From: JAXMAF01 sp046350555
Lineage (GTDB): Bacteria; Planctomycetota; Phycisphaerae; Phycisphaerales; SM1A02
Assembly: GCA_046350555.1 (NCBI GenBank)
Contig: JAXMAF010000010.1
Span: 1 to 64,000 of the forward strand
Direction of reading: 5' to 3'
DNA: 64,000 nucleotides
The notes beneath the pieces were generated by a model. The model had not been told where the DNA came from. It did no database searches and saw nothing but the letters and a program-made list of their open reading frames with translations. Both the position numbers and the translations under genes were made by a program. Of the stretch, positions 56,788-64,000 are shown one piece after another; the first letter of the stretch is position 1, and every line of letters begins with the position of its first letter.

Positions 56788-58109
56788 GGCCGGGTCCCCG
56801 GCGCGCCGCGATCCTGCGGGGGCTTGTCGATTCGCCCGCCCGCCACGCGATCGACGACGGCGCGCGTCCAGCGCAGCTCGTCCGCGATTCCCGCGGCGAG
56901 CTCCGCCGGGCGCAGCGCCGGCGGAAGGACGCCCCACGCGTACGTCTCGACCTCGAGCGTCGGCGCGCCGTCGACGGCGCGCAGGCACTCGTGGATCTGG
57001 TCTTGGGTGGTGCCGATGCGGGCACTGCCGACTGGCGTCGGCAGCTCGATGCGGTCGATGTGCACTGGAATGTGGAAGTGGACGCGGCAGGCGACGGGTC
57101 GAACACGCTGCACGAACGGATGGTCCTCGTCGTCGCGGCCTTCGCCTGCACGGCCTCCGTCGGCACGACGGTCGTCGGTGCCGGCGCACTCCGCCTCGAG
57201 CGCCGCCAGCGCCCATGGCAGGTCGTCGAAGAACCGAAGCGATCGATCGCTCATCCGGGCCACGGTCTGGTGCAGATAGCGGTCCTCGGCGAAGGCGCGA
57301 AGCGCAGCGAGCGCGCCGGCCGAGGTCGCCCCGGAGGTCAGCGCGGCCTCGAGCGCCGAGGAGACCTGCACCTTCCCGACGCGGAGCCCGGCGTTCGCGT
57401 AGGCGCGCAGGCAGTCCGCCTGCTCCTCGTGCATCACGGCGGCGTGACAGACGTCATGGCAGAGACCGACGTGGTCGGCGACCACGTCGCGCGCCAGCAG
57501 GCGGCGTTCCGCGGCCGGCCAGAGGAACCGTTCGGCAAAGGCGACGACATCGCTGGATCGCTGGAGGATGCAGCCGGGCTCGGGCTCGAGATCGACGTGG
57601 ATGCGCGTCGAGGTGCGGTCGCGGAGCGAGCGCAGCGCCTCGACGACGTCGAGCAGGTGATTGGCCGCGAGCTCGAGGTCGGCCTGCGGATCCGGCTTCG
57701 ACGGCCAGCCGATGGGAAGGGTGGAGATGCTGGCGTCGGCGCCGCGCGGCAGGAGCGCGGCCAGCACCTCCGCGAGTTCGATGGTGTAGCGCACGCGCCG
57801 CGGGTCCATCCAGTCCGGGCGATAGACGTCGTGCTTCACCACCGCCGCGTGGAAGTCGCCGAAGGGGAAGCCGTTGAGCGTCGCGACCTCGAGTGCGCGC
57901 CCGTCGAAGAAGCGCCGAAGTCGATCGAGCCCCGGCGCGCCGTCCCCGCGCAGCTCGCCCAGCGAGCGTGCGCTCAACCACCAGCCCAGCGGCAGCGCAT
58001 CCGTGTCGCCGAGGATGCGCCGCACCGCGACCGCATGGCGGTCGAGCGCCGCGAGGTTCTCCTCCAACGTGTCGCCGGCATGGACGTTGGTGCAGTAGGC
58101 GACGGGCAT
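56784..58109 (-). CDS. eboE: Sugar-isomerase-like TIM barrel protein, EboE type
   Basis: 441 residues. Begins MPVAYCTNVHAGDTLEENL, the typical EboE start, then NGFPFGDFHAAVVKHDVYRPDW, IHVDLEPEPGCIL, GLCHDVCHAAVMHEE and CRVHFHIPVHI. The His and Glu residues at the ends of barrel strands look like a divalent-metal site related to xylose isomerase. Known members are required for ebo-dependent metabolite traffic, but the reaction is not established. Confidence 0.9.
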   Translation of the reverse strand: MPVAYCTNVHAGDTLEENLAALDRHAVAVRRILGDTDALPLGWWLSARSLGELRGDGAPGLDRLRRFFDGRALEVATLNGFPFGDFHAAVVKHDVYRPDWMDPRRVRYTIELAEVLAALLPRGADASISTLPIGWPSKPDPQADLELAANHLLDVVEALRSLRDRTSTRIHVDLEPEPGCILQRSSDVVAFAERFLWPAAERRLLARDVVADHVGLCHDVCHAAVMHEEQADCLRAYANAGLRVGKVQVSSALEAALTSGATSAGALAALRAFAEDRYLHQTVARMSDRSLRFFDDLPWALAALEAECAGTDDRRADGGRAGEGRDDEDHPFVQRVRPVACRVHFHIPVHIDRIELPTPVGSARIGTTQDQIHECLRAVDGAPTLEVETYAWGVLPPALRPAELAAGIADELRWTRAVVDRVAGGRIDKPPQDRGAPGTRP

Positions 58110-58227
58110 GGGGACGGATCGGCGGGAGATGTGCGAGTGGACGAGCGGGCCGCGTCCGCGCCGCGGCGGTGTCGGTTTCGCGACTCCGGGCCCGCGCCGC
58201 GCTCCCCCCCCGATCGCTGGCCGCCGG

Positions 58228-59034
58228 TCATCGCCGCGCGACCGTGAAGCGCCCGCTCTGCGAGAGGAACGCGATCGGATTCTCGAACGAGATCCTCCGG
58301 ATCATCGCTTCGTCATGCCCGCGACGGCGCATCTCGAGCTGCGCCTTGGGAACGGCGAGCGGATCGCTGTGGCCCCAGTCGCCCGCGGAGTTGATCCAGA
58401 GCCGTTCGCCGCCGTACGTCTCGATGATGTCGGCGGCGCGCTGCGGCGTGCACTTGGTGTCGGGGTAGAGCGTCATGCCCGCCCAGTAGCCGCCGTCGAG
58501 GACGGCCTTCACGGTGTGCTCCTCGACGTGATCGATGAGGACGCGTCCGGGATCGATGGCGCCGTTGCGCTTGATCGCGTCCATGATGAGCCTCGTGCCC
58601 TTGAGCTTGTCCTCGAGGTGCGGCGTGTGGACGAGCACGAGCTGCCCGTGCCTGGCCGCGAATCCGATGTGCTCCTCGAGGATCGTCAGCTCGTTGCGGC
58701 TGTTCTTGTTGAGCCCGATCTCGCCGATGCCGAGCACGCCGGGCCGGTCGAGGAACTGCGGGATGAGCGCGATCACCTCGCGGGCGAAGCCGGGGTCCTC
58801 GGCCTCCTTCGGATTGATGCAGAGCCACGTGTGGTGCCTGATGCCGTATTGCGCGGCGCGCCTCGGCTCGAACTCGGTGAGCAGCCTGAAGTAGTCGTAG
58901 AACCCCTGCGGCGACGACCGGTCGTATCCCGCCCAGAACGCCGGTTCGGTGATCGCGACGCAGCCGGCCAGCGCCATGCGCTGATAGTCGTCGGTGGTGC
59001 GCGAGACCATGTGGATGTGGGGATCGATGTACAC
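58228..59034 (-). CDS. eboB: TatD-like metal-dependent hydrolase, EboB type
   Basis: 268 residues from a GTG at 59034. The metal-binding start YIDPHIHM is followed by ITEPAFWAGYDRS, IGEIGLNKNS, LVLVHTPH, LIDHVEEHTV and WINSAGDWGHSDPLAVP, the ordered metal and acid residues of an amidohydrolase barrel. The upstream in-frame extension lies in a repetitive GAATTCGGGG-type stretch and is unlikely to be coding. Next to eboC, eboD, eboE and eboF this matches EboB. Confidence 0.9.
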   Translation of the reverse strand: MYIDPHIHMVSRTTDDYQRMALAGCVAITEPAFWAGYDRSSPQGFYDYFRLLTEFEPRRAAQYGIRHHTWLCINPKEAEDPGFAREVIALIPQFLDRPGVLGIGEIGLNKNSRNELTILEEHIGFAARHGQLVLVHTPHLEDKLKGTRLIMDAIKRNGAIDPGRVLIDHVEEHTVKAVLDGGYWAGMTLYPDTKCTPQRAADIIETYGGERLWINSAGDWGHSDPLAVPKAQLEMRRRGHDEAMIRRISFENPIAFLSQSGRFTVARR

Positions 59035-59117
59035 GTTCGGCGCGGATGGGGCGGTGGGCGCGGGGAATTCGGGGCTGGAAACCCGGGGCGTGGAACTCGG
59101 GGCTGGGGAATCAGGAA

Positions 59118-59450
59118 TCAGGAGTCGGGGACGCCGTCCGGGGTCGATGGTCCGGTGGGCGGTGCGACGCGGACGGCGCCGGTGGCGCCCTTCATCGGCG
59201 CCTTGTCGATCGGCGCGGTCGAGTGGTCGCTCAGGAGGTCGAGGACGCGCTTGGCGCGTTCGCCGCGGCCATCGAGGAGGATCCTGATCGCCTCGCGGAG
59301 CGCCGCGACGCGGAAATCGTCGCCGTCGGTGTCGTCCTCGGCGCGCTCGAGGCGGTCGAGGAACGCGGCGACGTCCAGGAGCTTCGCGCGATGCTCGAGG
59401 AAGTACAGATCGACCACCTTCGAGCGCGGCGCCGGGCACGTGACGGTCAT
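59118..59450 (-). CDS. Small hypothetical protein in the eboA position
   Basis: 110 residues. The core KVVDLYFLEHRAKLLDVAAFLDRLERA is helical and looks conserved, and the tail after residue 80 is disordered. It lies between eboD and eboB, where other ebo clusters carry eboA, but it is about half the usual EboA length and I do not see EboA motifs. It may be a replacement or an unrelated small partner. The 52-bp gap to eboD suggests co-transcription. Confidence 0.65.
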   Translation of the reverse strand: MTVTCPAPRSKVVDLYFLEHRAKLLDVAAFLDRLERAEDDTDGDDFRVAALREAIRILLDGRGERAKRVLDLLSDHSTAPIDKAPMKGATGAVRVAPPTGPSTPDGVPDS

Positions 59451-59502
59451 GGGCGATGGTAGCGGGCGGCGGACCGGCGCCGGGCGGCGAGGCCGACGAC
59501 CC

Positions 59503-60861
59503 TCACCCCGCGCGACGCGCGAGCTCGTCCATGCATTCGTGCATGAGCTTCACGTCGACGCGATGGACGTCCTCGGCGGCGCCAATGGAGCGCAGGAGCG
59601 AGATCGTCAACCGTCCGCCGAGATGCTCGCGGAACTCCTCGAGTCCCGCGGCGAGCGAGTCGTTGTCGGCCAGCAGCGCATGACTCGTCGGAAGCCCGAG
59701 GGCCTCGAGCACGGCGACGACGCGCTCGGCATCCGACGCCGCAAGCCAGCCGATCCTCGCGGAGTAGAGGGTGTCGAGCGCAACGCCGATCGCCACCGCC
59801 TCGCCGTGGCGCACCTCGAACCGCGAGAGCTGCTCGAGCTTGTGCGCGGACCAGTGGCCGAAGTCGAGCGGCCGCGCCTCCTTCGTCTCGAACGGGTCCC
59901 CGCCGCCGACGATGTGGCGCAGATGCAGCTCCGCCGACCGGCGGATGACGGGCGCCGTCGCGCTCATGTCGCGGGCGCGCAGCCGCGGGGCGGCGCGTTC
60001 GATGGCGCCGAAGAAGGTTCCGTCGCGGACGAGCGCGACCTTGACCGCCTCGCTGAGCCCCGCGCGGAAGTCGCGGTCGGTGAGCGTGGTCGGGAAGAGC
60101 TCGTCGTTGAGCACGGCCCACGGCGGCGCGAAGGTGCCGACGAAGTTCTTCTTGCCGAAGAGGTTGATGCCGTTCTTGACGCCCAGCGCCGCGTCGTCCT
60201 GCGCCAGCGTGGTGGTCGGTACGCGGATGAGCCGCACGCCGCGATGGGCGATCGCGGCCGCGTAGCCGACGGCGTCGAGGACCGCCCCGCCGCCGACCGC
60301 CACCACGAACGACCGCCGGTCGATGCCGTGCCGATGCACCGCCGCGAGCAGCTCGTCGACGGTCGCGTGCGAGTTCTTGACCTGCTCGCCGCCGTCGACC
60401 ACGAGCGGGTCGGAGACGAGGCGCATCGAGGTCGGATGGGCCGCCGCGTAGGCGGAGATCCGCTGCGGCAGCGCCGGCCACGCGGCCGCGACGCCGCGGT
60501 CGATGGCGACGAGCACTCGCCGCGGACTCGAGGGATCCACGTCCAGCGCCTCGCGCAGCAGCGGGTTCGCGGGGTCGAAGAGGTCGCGTGTAAACCGCAC
60601 GCGATGGACGAACTGGGCGGCGAACGCCTCGTCGACGCGCCCGGACGACGCGAGCGATCCACCGTGGTGCGGAGTGGTCGGCGCTGGACCGGCATCGGCC
60701 GAGCCATCCGGTGCCGCGCCCGGTGCCGCGCCCGGTGCCGCGCCAACCGATCCCTCGACCTCCCGACGGGACGAGGCCGCGCCACTCGGCGCCGCGCGTT
60801 CCGATGGGAGCGGTGCGCCGCCGGCTCGCGCCTGCGAAATGCGGTTGGAAAGGGGCTGCAC
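59503..60861 (-). CDS. eboD: 3-dehydroquinate-synthase-like enzyme, EboD type
   Basis: 452 residues. Start taken as a GTG at 60861; no ATG precedes the domain. The N-terminal ~80 residues are Ala/Pro-rich with tandem GAAP repeats. The domain itself has VAVGGGAVLDAVGYAAAIAHRG, VPTTTLAQDDAALGVKNGIN (NAD and metal region), EAVKVAL, FGHWSAHKLE and VRHGEAVAIG, so the zinc ligands Glu, His, His are present. Members of this subgroup are sugar-phosphate cyclase relatives, not AroB itself. First gene of the cluster. Confidence 0.9.
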   Translation of the reverse strand: MQPLSNRISQARAGGAPLPSERAAPSGAASSRREVEGSVGAAPGAAPGAAPDGSADAGPAPTTPHHGGSLASSGRVDEAFAAQFVHRVRFTRDLFDPANPLLREALDVDPSSPRRVLVAIDRGVAAAWPALPQRISAYAAAHPTSMRLVSDPLVVDGGEQVKNSHATVDELLAAVHRHGIDRRSFVVAVGGGAVLDAVGYAAAIAHRGVRLIRVPTTTLAQDDAALGVKNGINLFGKKNFVGTFAPPWAVLNDELFPTTLTDRDFRAGLSEAVKVALVRDGTFFGAIERAAPRLRARDMSATAPVIRRSAELHLRHIVGGGDPFETKEARPLDFGHWSAHKLEQLSRFEVRHGEAVAIGVALDTLYSARIGWLAASDAERVVAVLEALGLPTSHALLADNDSLAAGLEEFREHLGGRLTISLLRSIGAAEDVHRVDVKLMHECMDELARRAG

Positions 60862-61053
60862 GGCGTCTACCGCGCCGAATCGGGGGCACGGCTTGAAGAA
60901 TAGCCCCCGCCGGCTGCGGTGGTTCGCGTCGGTGGCGCGTTTGGCGCCCGAAACGCGCGTCGCGCCGGTCCGAGACCGCGGCCGACGGACTGAGAACTCG
61001 CGCCGGAGACGGAACCCCGGGCGGGTCGGCGGCCGCGATCGCGGCGCGGTACC

Positions 61054-62412
61054 ATGCGAGCCCAAAGGGGAGCCCTCTTGCCGTTGCGTCTTCGCGAGTG
61101 GAATCCATCCGCCGGTTCCGGCGCCCTTCCCGCCGAGGCTGCCGGCGAACTCTCCGCCACCAGCGCGGAGCGCGATCGGACCGCCTCGTTCCGGCGCGTG
61201 CTTGCCGGGCCGATGCTGGCGCTCGTCGGGGTCGTTCCGGCGCTGGCCGCGGGACTCTGGCTTTCGTTCGGACTCGATCCCGGCGATTGGAGCAGCGGTC
61301 AGTGGGCCAACGTGCTGGCGTTCGCCTCCGCCTACGTCGTGGCGTGGGCGCTCGTCCGGCGCTTCGCGACGCTCACCAACTCGAGCATGGTCGCGCTCTG
61401 GTCGATCGCCTCGACCGGCGCGATCGTGGTGGCCTTCTTCTTCGCCACCCGCGCGTACTACTCGCTCACGTTCCTCGGCACGGCGTTCCTCGTCGGGGCC
61501 GCGTGGCTCGTGGCGGCGCGGCACCTGCGCTCGCGGGCCATCGCGCCGATCCTCGCCGTCGTTCCCGGCGGCCACGTGGAGATCGTCGAATCGCTCGCGG
61601 GGGTGCGCTGCGTGGCGCTTCGCCGTCCGGCGATCCGCTGGCTCCGGGTCGACGGGCTCGTGGCGGACCTGCATGCGAGGCACGACGACGAATGGGCCAG
61701 GTTCGTGGTCGACGAGCGCCTGCGCGGGCGGCCGGTGTACCACTGCGCGGACGTCTACGAGCGCTTCGCGCAGAAGGTCTCCATCGTCCATCTTCGCGAG
61801 GGCGATCTCGAGGAGCTCAATCCACCGCCCTACGCGACGTTCAAGCGGGTGATCGACTTCGTCGGCGCGCTGGCCGGCCTCGTGCTGGCCTCGCCGCTGC
61901 TGCTGGCGGCGGCGATCGCGATCAAGCTCGAGGACGGCGGCCCGATCCTCTTCACGCAGGAGCGCGTCGGCTGGCGCGACCGCACCTTCCGCATGCTCAA
62001 GCTGCGCTCGATGCGCCCCGATGCCGAGAAGGACGGCCCGCAGCTCGCCAACGAGGACGACGACCGCGCGACCCGCGTCGGCCGGGTGCTTCGACGCTTC
62101 CGCATCGACGAGCTGCCGCAGCTCGTGAACGTGCTGCGCGGCGAGATGAGCGTCATCGGTCCGCGGCCGGAGCAGATTCCCTTCGTGGAGCACTTCAAGC
62201 AGGAGCTGCCCTTCTTCGGCTCGCGTCATCTCGTCAAGCCGGGCATCACCGGCTGGGCGCAGATCCGCTGGGGCTACGCGTCGGACCTGCCCGAGGTGCA
62301 GCAGAAGCTCGTGCACGACCTCTACTACGTCAAGCACATGTCGCTCTGGCTCGACGCCTACATCGTCGGCCGGACGGTCTGGATCGTGGCGACGGGGTTC
62401 GGCGCGCGGTGA
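61054..62412 (+). CDS. Polyprenyl-phosphate sugar-phosphate transferase (exopolysaccharide initiation)
   Basis: 452 residues with four N-terminal membrane helices (about 50-160), a soluble segment, then a C-terminal bacterial sugar transferase domain: KRVIDFVGALAGLVLASPLLL (re-entrant helix), GPILFTQERVGWRDRTFRMLKLRSMR, RRFRIDELPQLVNVLRGEMSVIGPRPE and KPGITGWAQIRWGY. It transfers a sugar-phosphate to undecaprenyl phosphate to begin a surface polysaccharide. AAAGGGGAG lies 5 nt before a TTG at 61078, so the real start may be there instead of the ATG at 61054. Divergent from eboD. Confidence 0.92.
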   Translation: MRAQRGALLPLRLREWNPSAGSGALPAEAAGELSATSAERDRTASFRRVLAGPMLALVGVVPALAAGLWLSFGLDPGDWSSGQWANVLAFASAYVVAWALVRRFATLTNSSMVALWSIASTGAIVVAFFFATRAYYSLTFLGTAFLVGAAWLVAARHLRSRAIAPILAVVPGGHVEIVESLAGVRCVALRRPAIRWLRVDGLVADLHARHDDEWARFVVDERLRGRPVYHCADVYERFAQKVSIVHLREGDLEELNPPPYATFKRVIDFVGALAGLVLASPLLLAAAIAIKLEDGGPILFTQERVGWRDRTFRMLKLRSMRPDAEKDGPQLANEDDDRATRVGRVLRRFRIDELPQLVNVLRGEMSVIGPRPEQIPFVEHFKQELPFFGSRHLVKPGITGWAQIRWGYASDLPEVQQKLVHDLYYVKHMSLWLDAYIVGRTVWIVATGFGAR

Positions 62413-62430
62413 GACGGTCGTCGACATGAT

Positions 62431-62500
62431 CACTCCGGTGCACCCCGGTGCACCCCGGTGCAACCCGGTCCGACCGGGTTCGACCGGGTTCGACCGGGTT
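62431..62500. repeat. Seven-unit 10-bp tandem array
   Basis: Exact 10-bp phasing: CACTCCGGTG, CACCCCGGTG twice, CAACCCGGTC, then CGACCGGGTT three times. At the switch point AACCCGGTC and GACCGGGTT form a 9-bp inverted repeat around one base. It lies between the sugar transferase and the cobalamin adenosyltransferase. Confidence 0.85.
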
Positions 62501-62551
62501 CGGCCGCGGCCGATCCCGCGCCGGCCATGCGCCCGGGTCCTACGCTCGCGC

Positions 62552-63130
62552 GTGAAGCTCTACACGCGCACCGGCGACGATGGCACGACGGGTCTCTTCT
62601 CCGGCGCCCGCGTCAGCAAGGACCATCCGCGCATCGAGGCGTACGGGACGGTCGACGAGCTCAACTCGCACCTCGGGCTGGCGGCCGCGGCGTGCGGCGA
62701 GCATCGGTTCGAGCGGCGCCTGCGCGAGATCGTGGGCGAGATCCAGTCGCGGCTCTTCGACATCGGCGCCGACCTCGCGACGCCCGAGGGCGCGCGGAAC
62801 GAGGCGAAGATCATGCGGCTCGACGACCGGCACGTCGAGGAGGCGGAGCGCTGGATCGACGAGATCGACGGATCGAACGCGCCCATGCGCCACTTCGTGA
62901 TGCCCGGCGGCACCGAGCTCGCGGCGCGGCTGCACGTGGCCCGCTGCGTCTGCCGCCGCGCCGAGCGGCTCATGGTGACGCTCAACCACGCCGAACCGGT
63001 GACACCCGCGGCGATCCGCTACGTCAATCGGATCAGCGACCTGCTCTTCGCCGCGGCGCGCCGCGCCAACAAGGAGGCGGGCGTGGTCGATCTGCCGTGG
63101 ATTCCCGCGCGAGGTGCCGGCGAGGCGTGA
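62552..63130 (+). CDS. Cob(I)alamin adenosyltransferase, PduO type
   Basis: 192 residues from a GTG at 62552, which gives the standard N-terminus KLYTRTGDDGTTGLFSGARV. The ATP-binding segment and the C-terminal helix RHFVMPGGTELAARLHVARCVCRRAERL are present. The enzyme makes adenosylcobalamin from cob(I)alamin and ATP. The frame upstream of the GTG runs through the 10-bp array and is not coding. Confidence 0.93.
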   Translation: MKLYTRTGDDGTTGLFSGARVSKDHPRIEAYGTVDELNSHLGLAAAACGEHRFERRLREIVGEIQSRLFDIGADLATPEGARNEAKIMRLDDRHVEEAERWIDEIDGSNAPMRHFVMPGGTELAARLHVARCVCRRAERLMVTLNHAEPVTPAAIRYVNRISDLLFAAARRANKEAGVVDLPWIPARGAGEA

Positions 63131-63137
63131 CCGGGCG

Positions 63138-64000
63138 CTACGGCCGGAGCCTGCCCAGCGCCTCGAGCCGCTTCCTGTGCACATCGCGCCCCGGCTCGAG
63201 CAGCACGAGCGCCTCGAGATGCATCCGCGCGTCCTCCAGCCGGCCCGCCTCGATGGCGATCGCGGCCGCGAGTTCGCGCGTCGACGCGTCGTAACCATCG
63301 ATCCGCACGGCCTTCGTGGCCGCGGCGAGCGCGTCGTCGAGGCGTCCCGCGGCGCGGTGCAGCCGGGCGAGCTCGAGCGCATACGCGGCGGAGTGGACCT
63401 CGTAGCGATCGAGGAAGGTCAGGTGCGGGACGGCCTGCTGCGGATCGTCGCCGGCGAGCAGGTGCTTCGCGAGGACGCGGTGCGGGTACGGATCGACCGG
63501 CCGAAGCTCCATGTAGCGGCGCAGCAGCGCCGTGGTCGCCTCGTCGAGCGAGGCCCCGCCCCGCTCGCGCCGGCGCAGCGCGAGCTCGATGAGGTCCGGG
63601 TGATCGGGGAACTCCTCGCGCCAACGGGCGAGCGTCTCGTCGTCGATGGTCACCGCGGGACGCACGAGCGCCGGCCACGCGTCGCGCTCTCGCTCCGCCT
63701 CGGGCCCGTCGATGCCGCCGAGCCGGGTGTCGCCGATCCGCTCGGTCAGCGAGCCGACGGCGCCGTCCAGCCGGGCCTGCCTCGCGTCGCGAAGCTGATC
63801 GACGAGCGCCGGGTCGTCGTCGCGCAGGCGATCCGTCAGCTCGGTCATCGACGGTGTCGCGTCCATGCCCCACGCCTGCACCTGTCCGCGCGCCCACGCG
63901 AGGAAGTCCTTGAAGAACTCGGCCCGCGTCATGCCGAGCGCCTCGGGAATCGCCTTCTCCTCGCGCACGCCGTCGAAGTAGCGGTCGATCAGCCGCACCA
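63138..64000 (-). CDS. TPR-containing peptidase-MA-like protein, C-terminal part
   Basis: The frame runs out of the window; about 287 residues are visible. The first part (MRLIDRYFDGVREEKAIPEAL, then FFKDFLAWARGQV) resembles the end of a peptidase MA metalloprotease domain, and the remainder consists of TPR-like helix pairs (YALELARLHRAAGRLDDALAAATKAVRID). The HExxH site would lie beyond the edge. Convergent with the adenosyltransferase gene. Confidence 0.8.
   Translation of the reverse strand, partial: VRLIDRYFDGVREEKAIPEALGMTRAEFFKDFLAWARGQVQAWGMDATPSMTELTDRLRDDDPALVDQLRDARQARLDGAVGSLTERIGDTRLGGIDGPEAERERDAWPALVRPAVTIDDETLARWREEFPDHPDLIELALRRRERGGASLDEATTALLRRYMELRPVDPYPHRVLAKHLLAGDDPQQAVPHLTFLDRYEVHSAAYALELARLHRAAGRLDDALAAATKAVRIDGYDASTRELAAAIAIEAGRLEDARMHLEALVLLEPGRDVHRKRLEALGRLRP

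Overview
This is a GC-rich bacterial window that most resembles a member of the Planctomycetota, probably class Phycisphaerae. The pointers are an ECF sigma factor of the TIGR02999 type, a Ser/Thr kinase with a WD40 sensor half, a TIGR03118 protein ending in dockerin-like GDLNGDG repeats, two MoxR loci, a VIT/VWA giant protein behind an ECF sigma gene, and a DUF1501 protein. This placement is inferred from gene content only.

Layout. 1-1.7 kb: the end of a histidine kinase and two tandem clpP paralogues. 1.8-5.6 kb: pyrB, an M16 peptidase, recO and a hypothetical gene, all conserved in sequence but broken by many frameshifts. 5.7-15 kb: the WD40 kinase, a globin, two consecutive ECF sigma genes, mscL, a DUF481 outer membrane protein, tRNA-Glu and a metallo-beta-lactamase protein. 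15.3-17.9 kb: dnaA, a cluster of DnaA-box-like sites that may be the chromosome origin, and mutM. 18-34.4 kb: a large co-directional cluster (MoxR, DUF58, two VWA membrane proteins, a 1346-residue coiled-coil membrane protein, a secreted Pro-rich protein, an alpha/alpha-barrel terpene-cyclase-like protein, a secreted hypothetical, an HlyD-type adaptor). Several of its genes overlap by 4 nt.

34.5-46.5 kb: a membrane GDPD, the TIGR03118 protein, and two ECF sigma modules. One is followed by an anti-sigma-like membrane protein. The other overlaps a 1951-residue protein joining a short cytoplasmic segment, one membrane helix, VIT, VWA and four repeated C-terminal modules. 46.5-54.2 kb: a gene-poor stretch carrying one copy of a ~105 bp MITE-like repeat (the other copy is at 12.5 kb), small membrane proteins, an aquaporin, a Tat-exported DUF1501 protein, a second MoxR, a CHAD protein and holA.

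54.3-60.9 kb: an ebo-type metabolite-traffic cluster on the minus strand in the order eboD, a small unknown ORF, eboB, eboE, eboC, eboF. It is divergent from a polyprenyl-phosphate sugar transferase (61-62.4 kb). The window closes with a PduO-type cobalamin adenosyltransferase and the end of a TPR protein.

Two themes stand out. One is local frameshift damage in otherwise conserved genes (1.9-5.3 kb and 18.8 kb), more likely an assembly problem than gene decay. The other is a set of precise short tandem arrays with 7, 9, 10 and 14 bp units, three of which change repeat flavour part-way. No CRISPR array, prophage or insertion-sequence transposase was seen.
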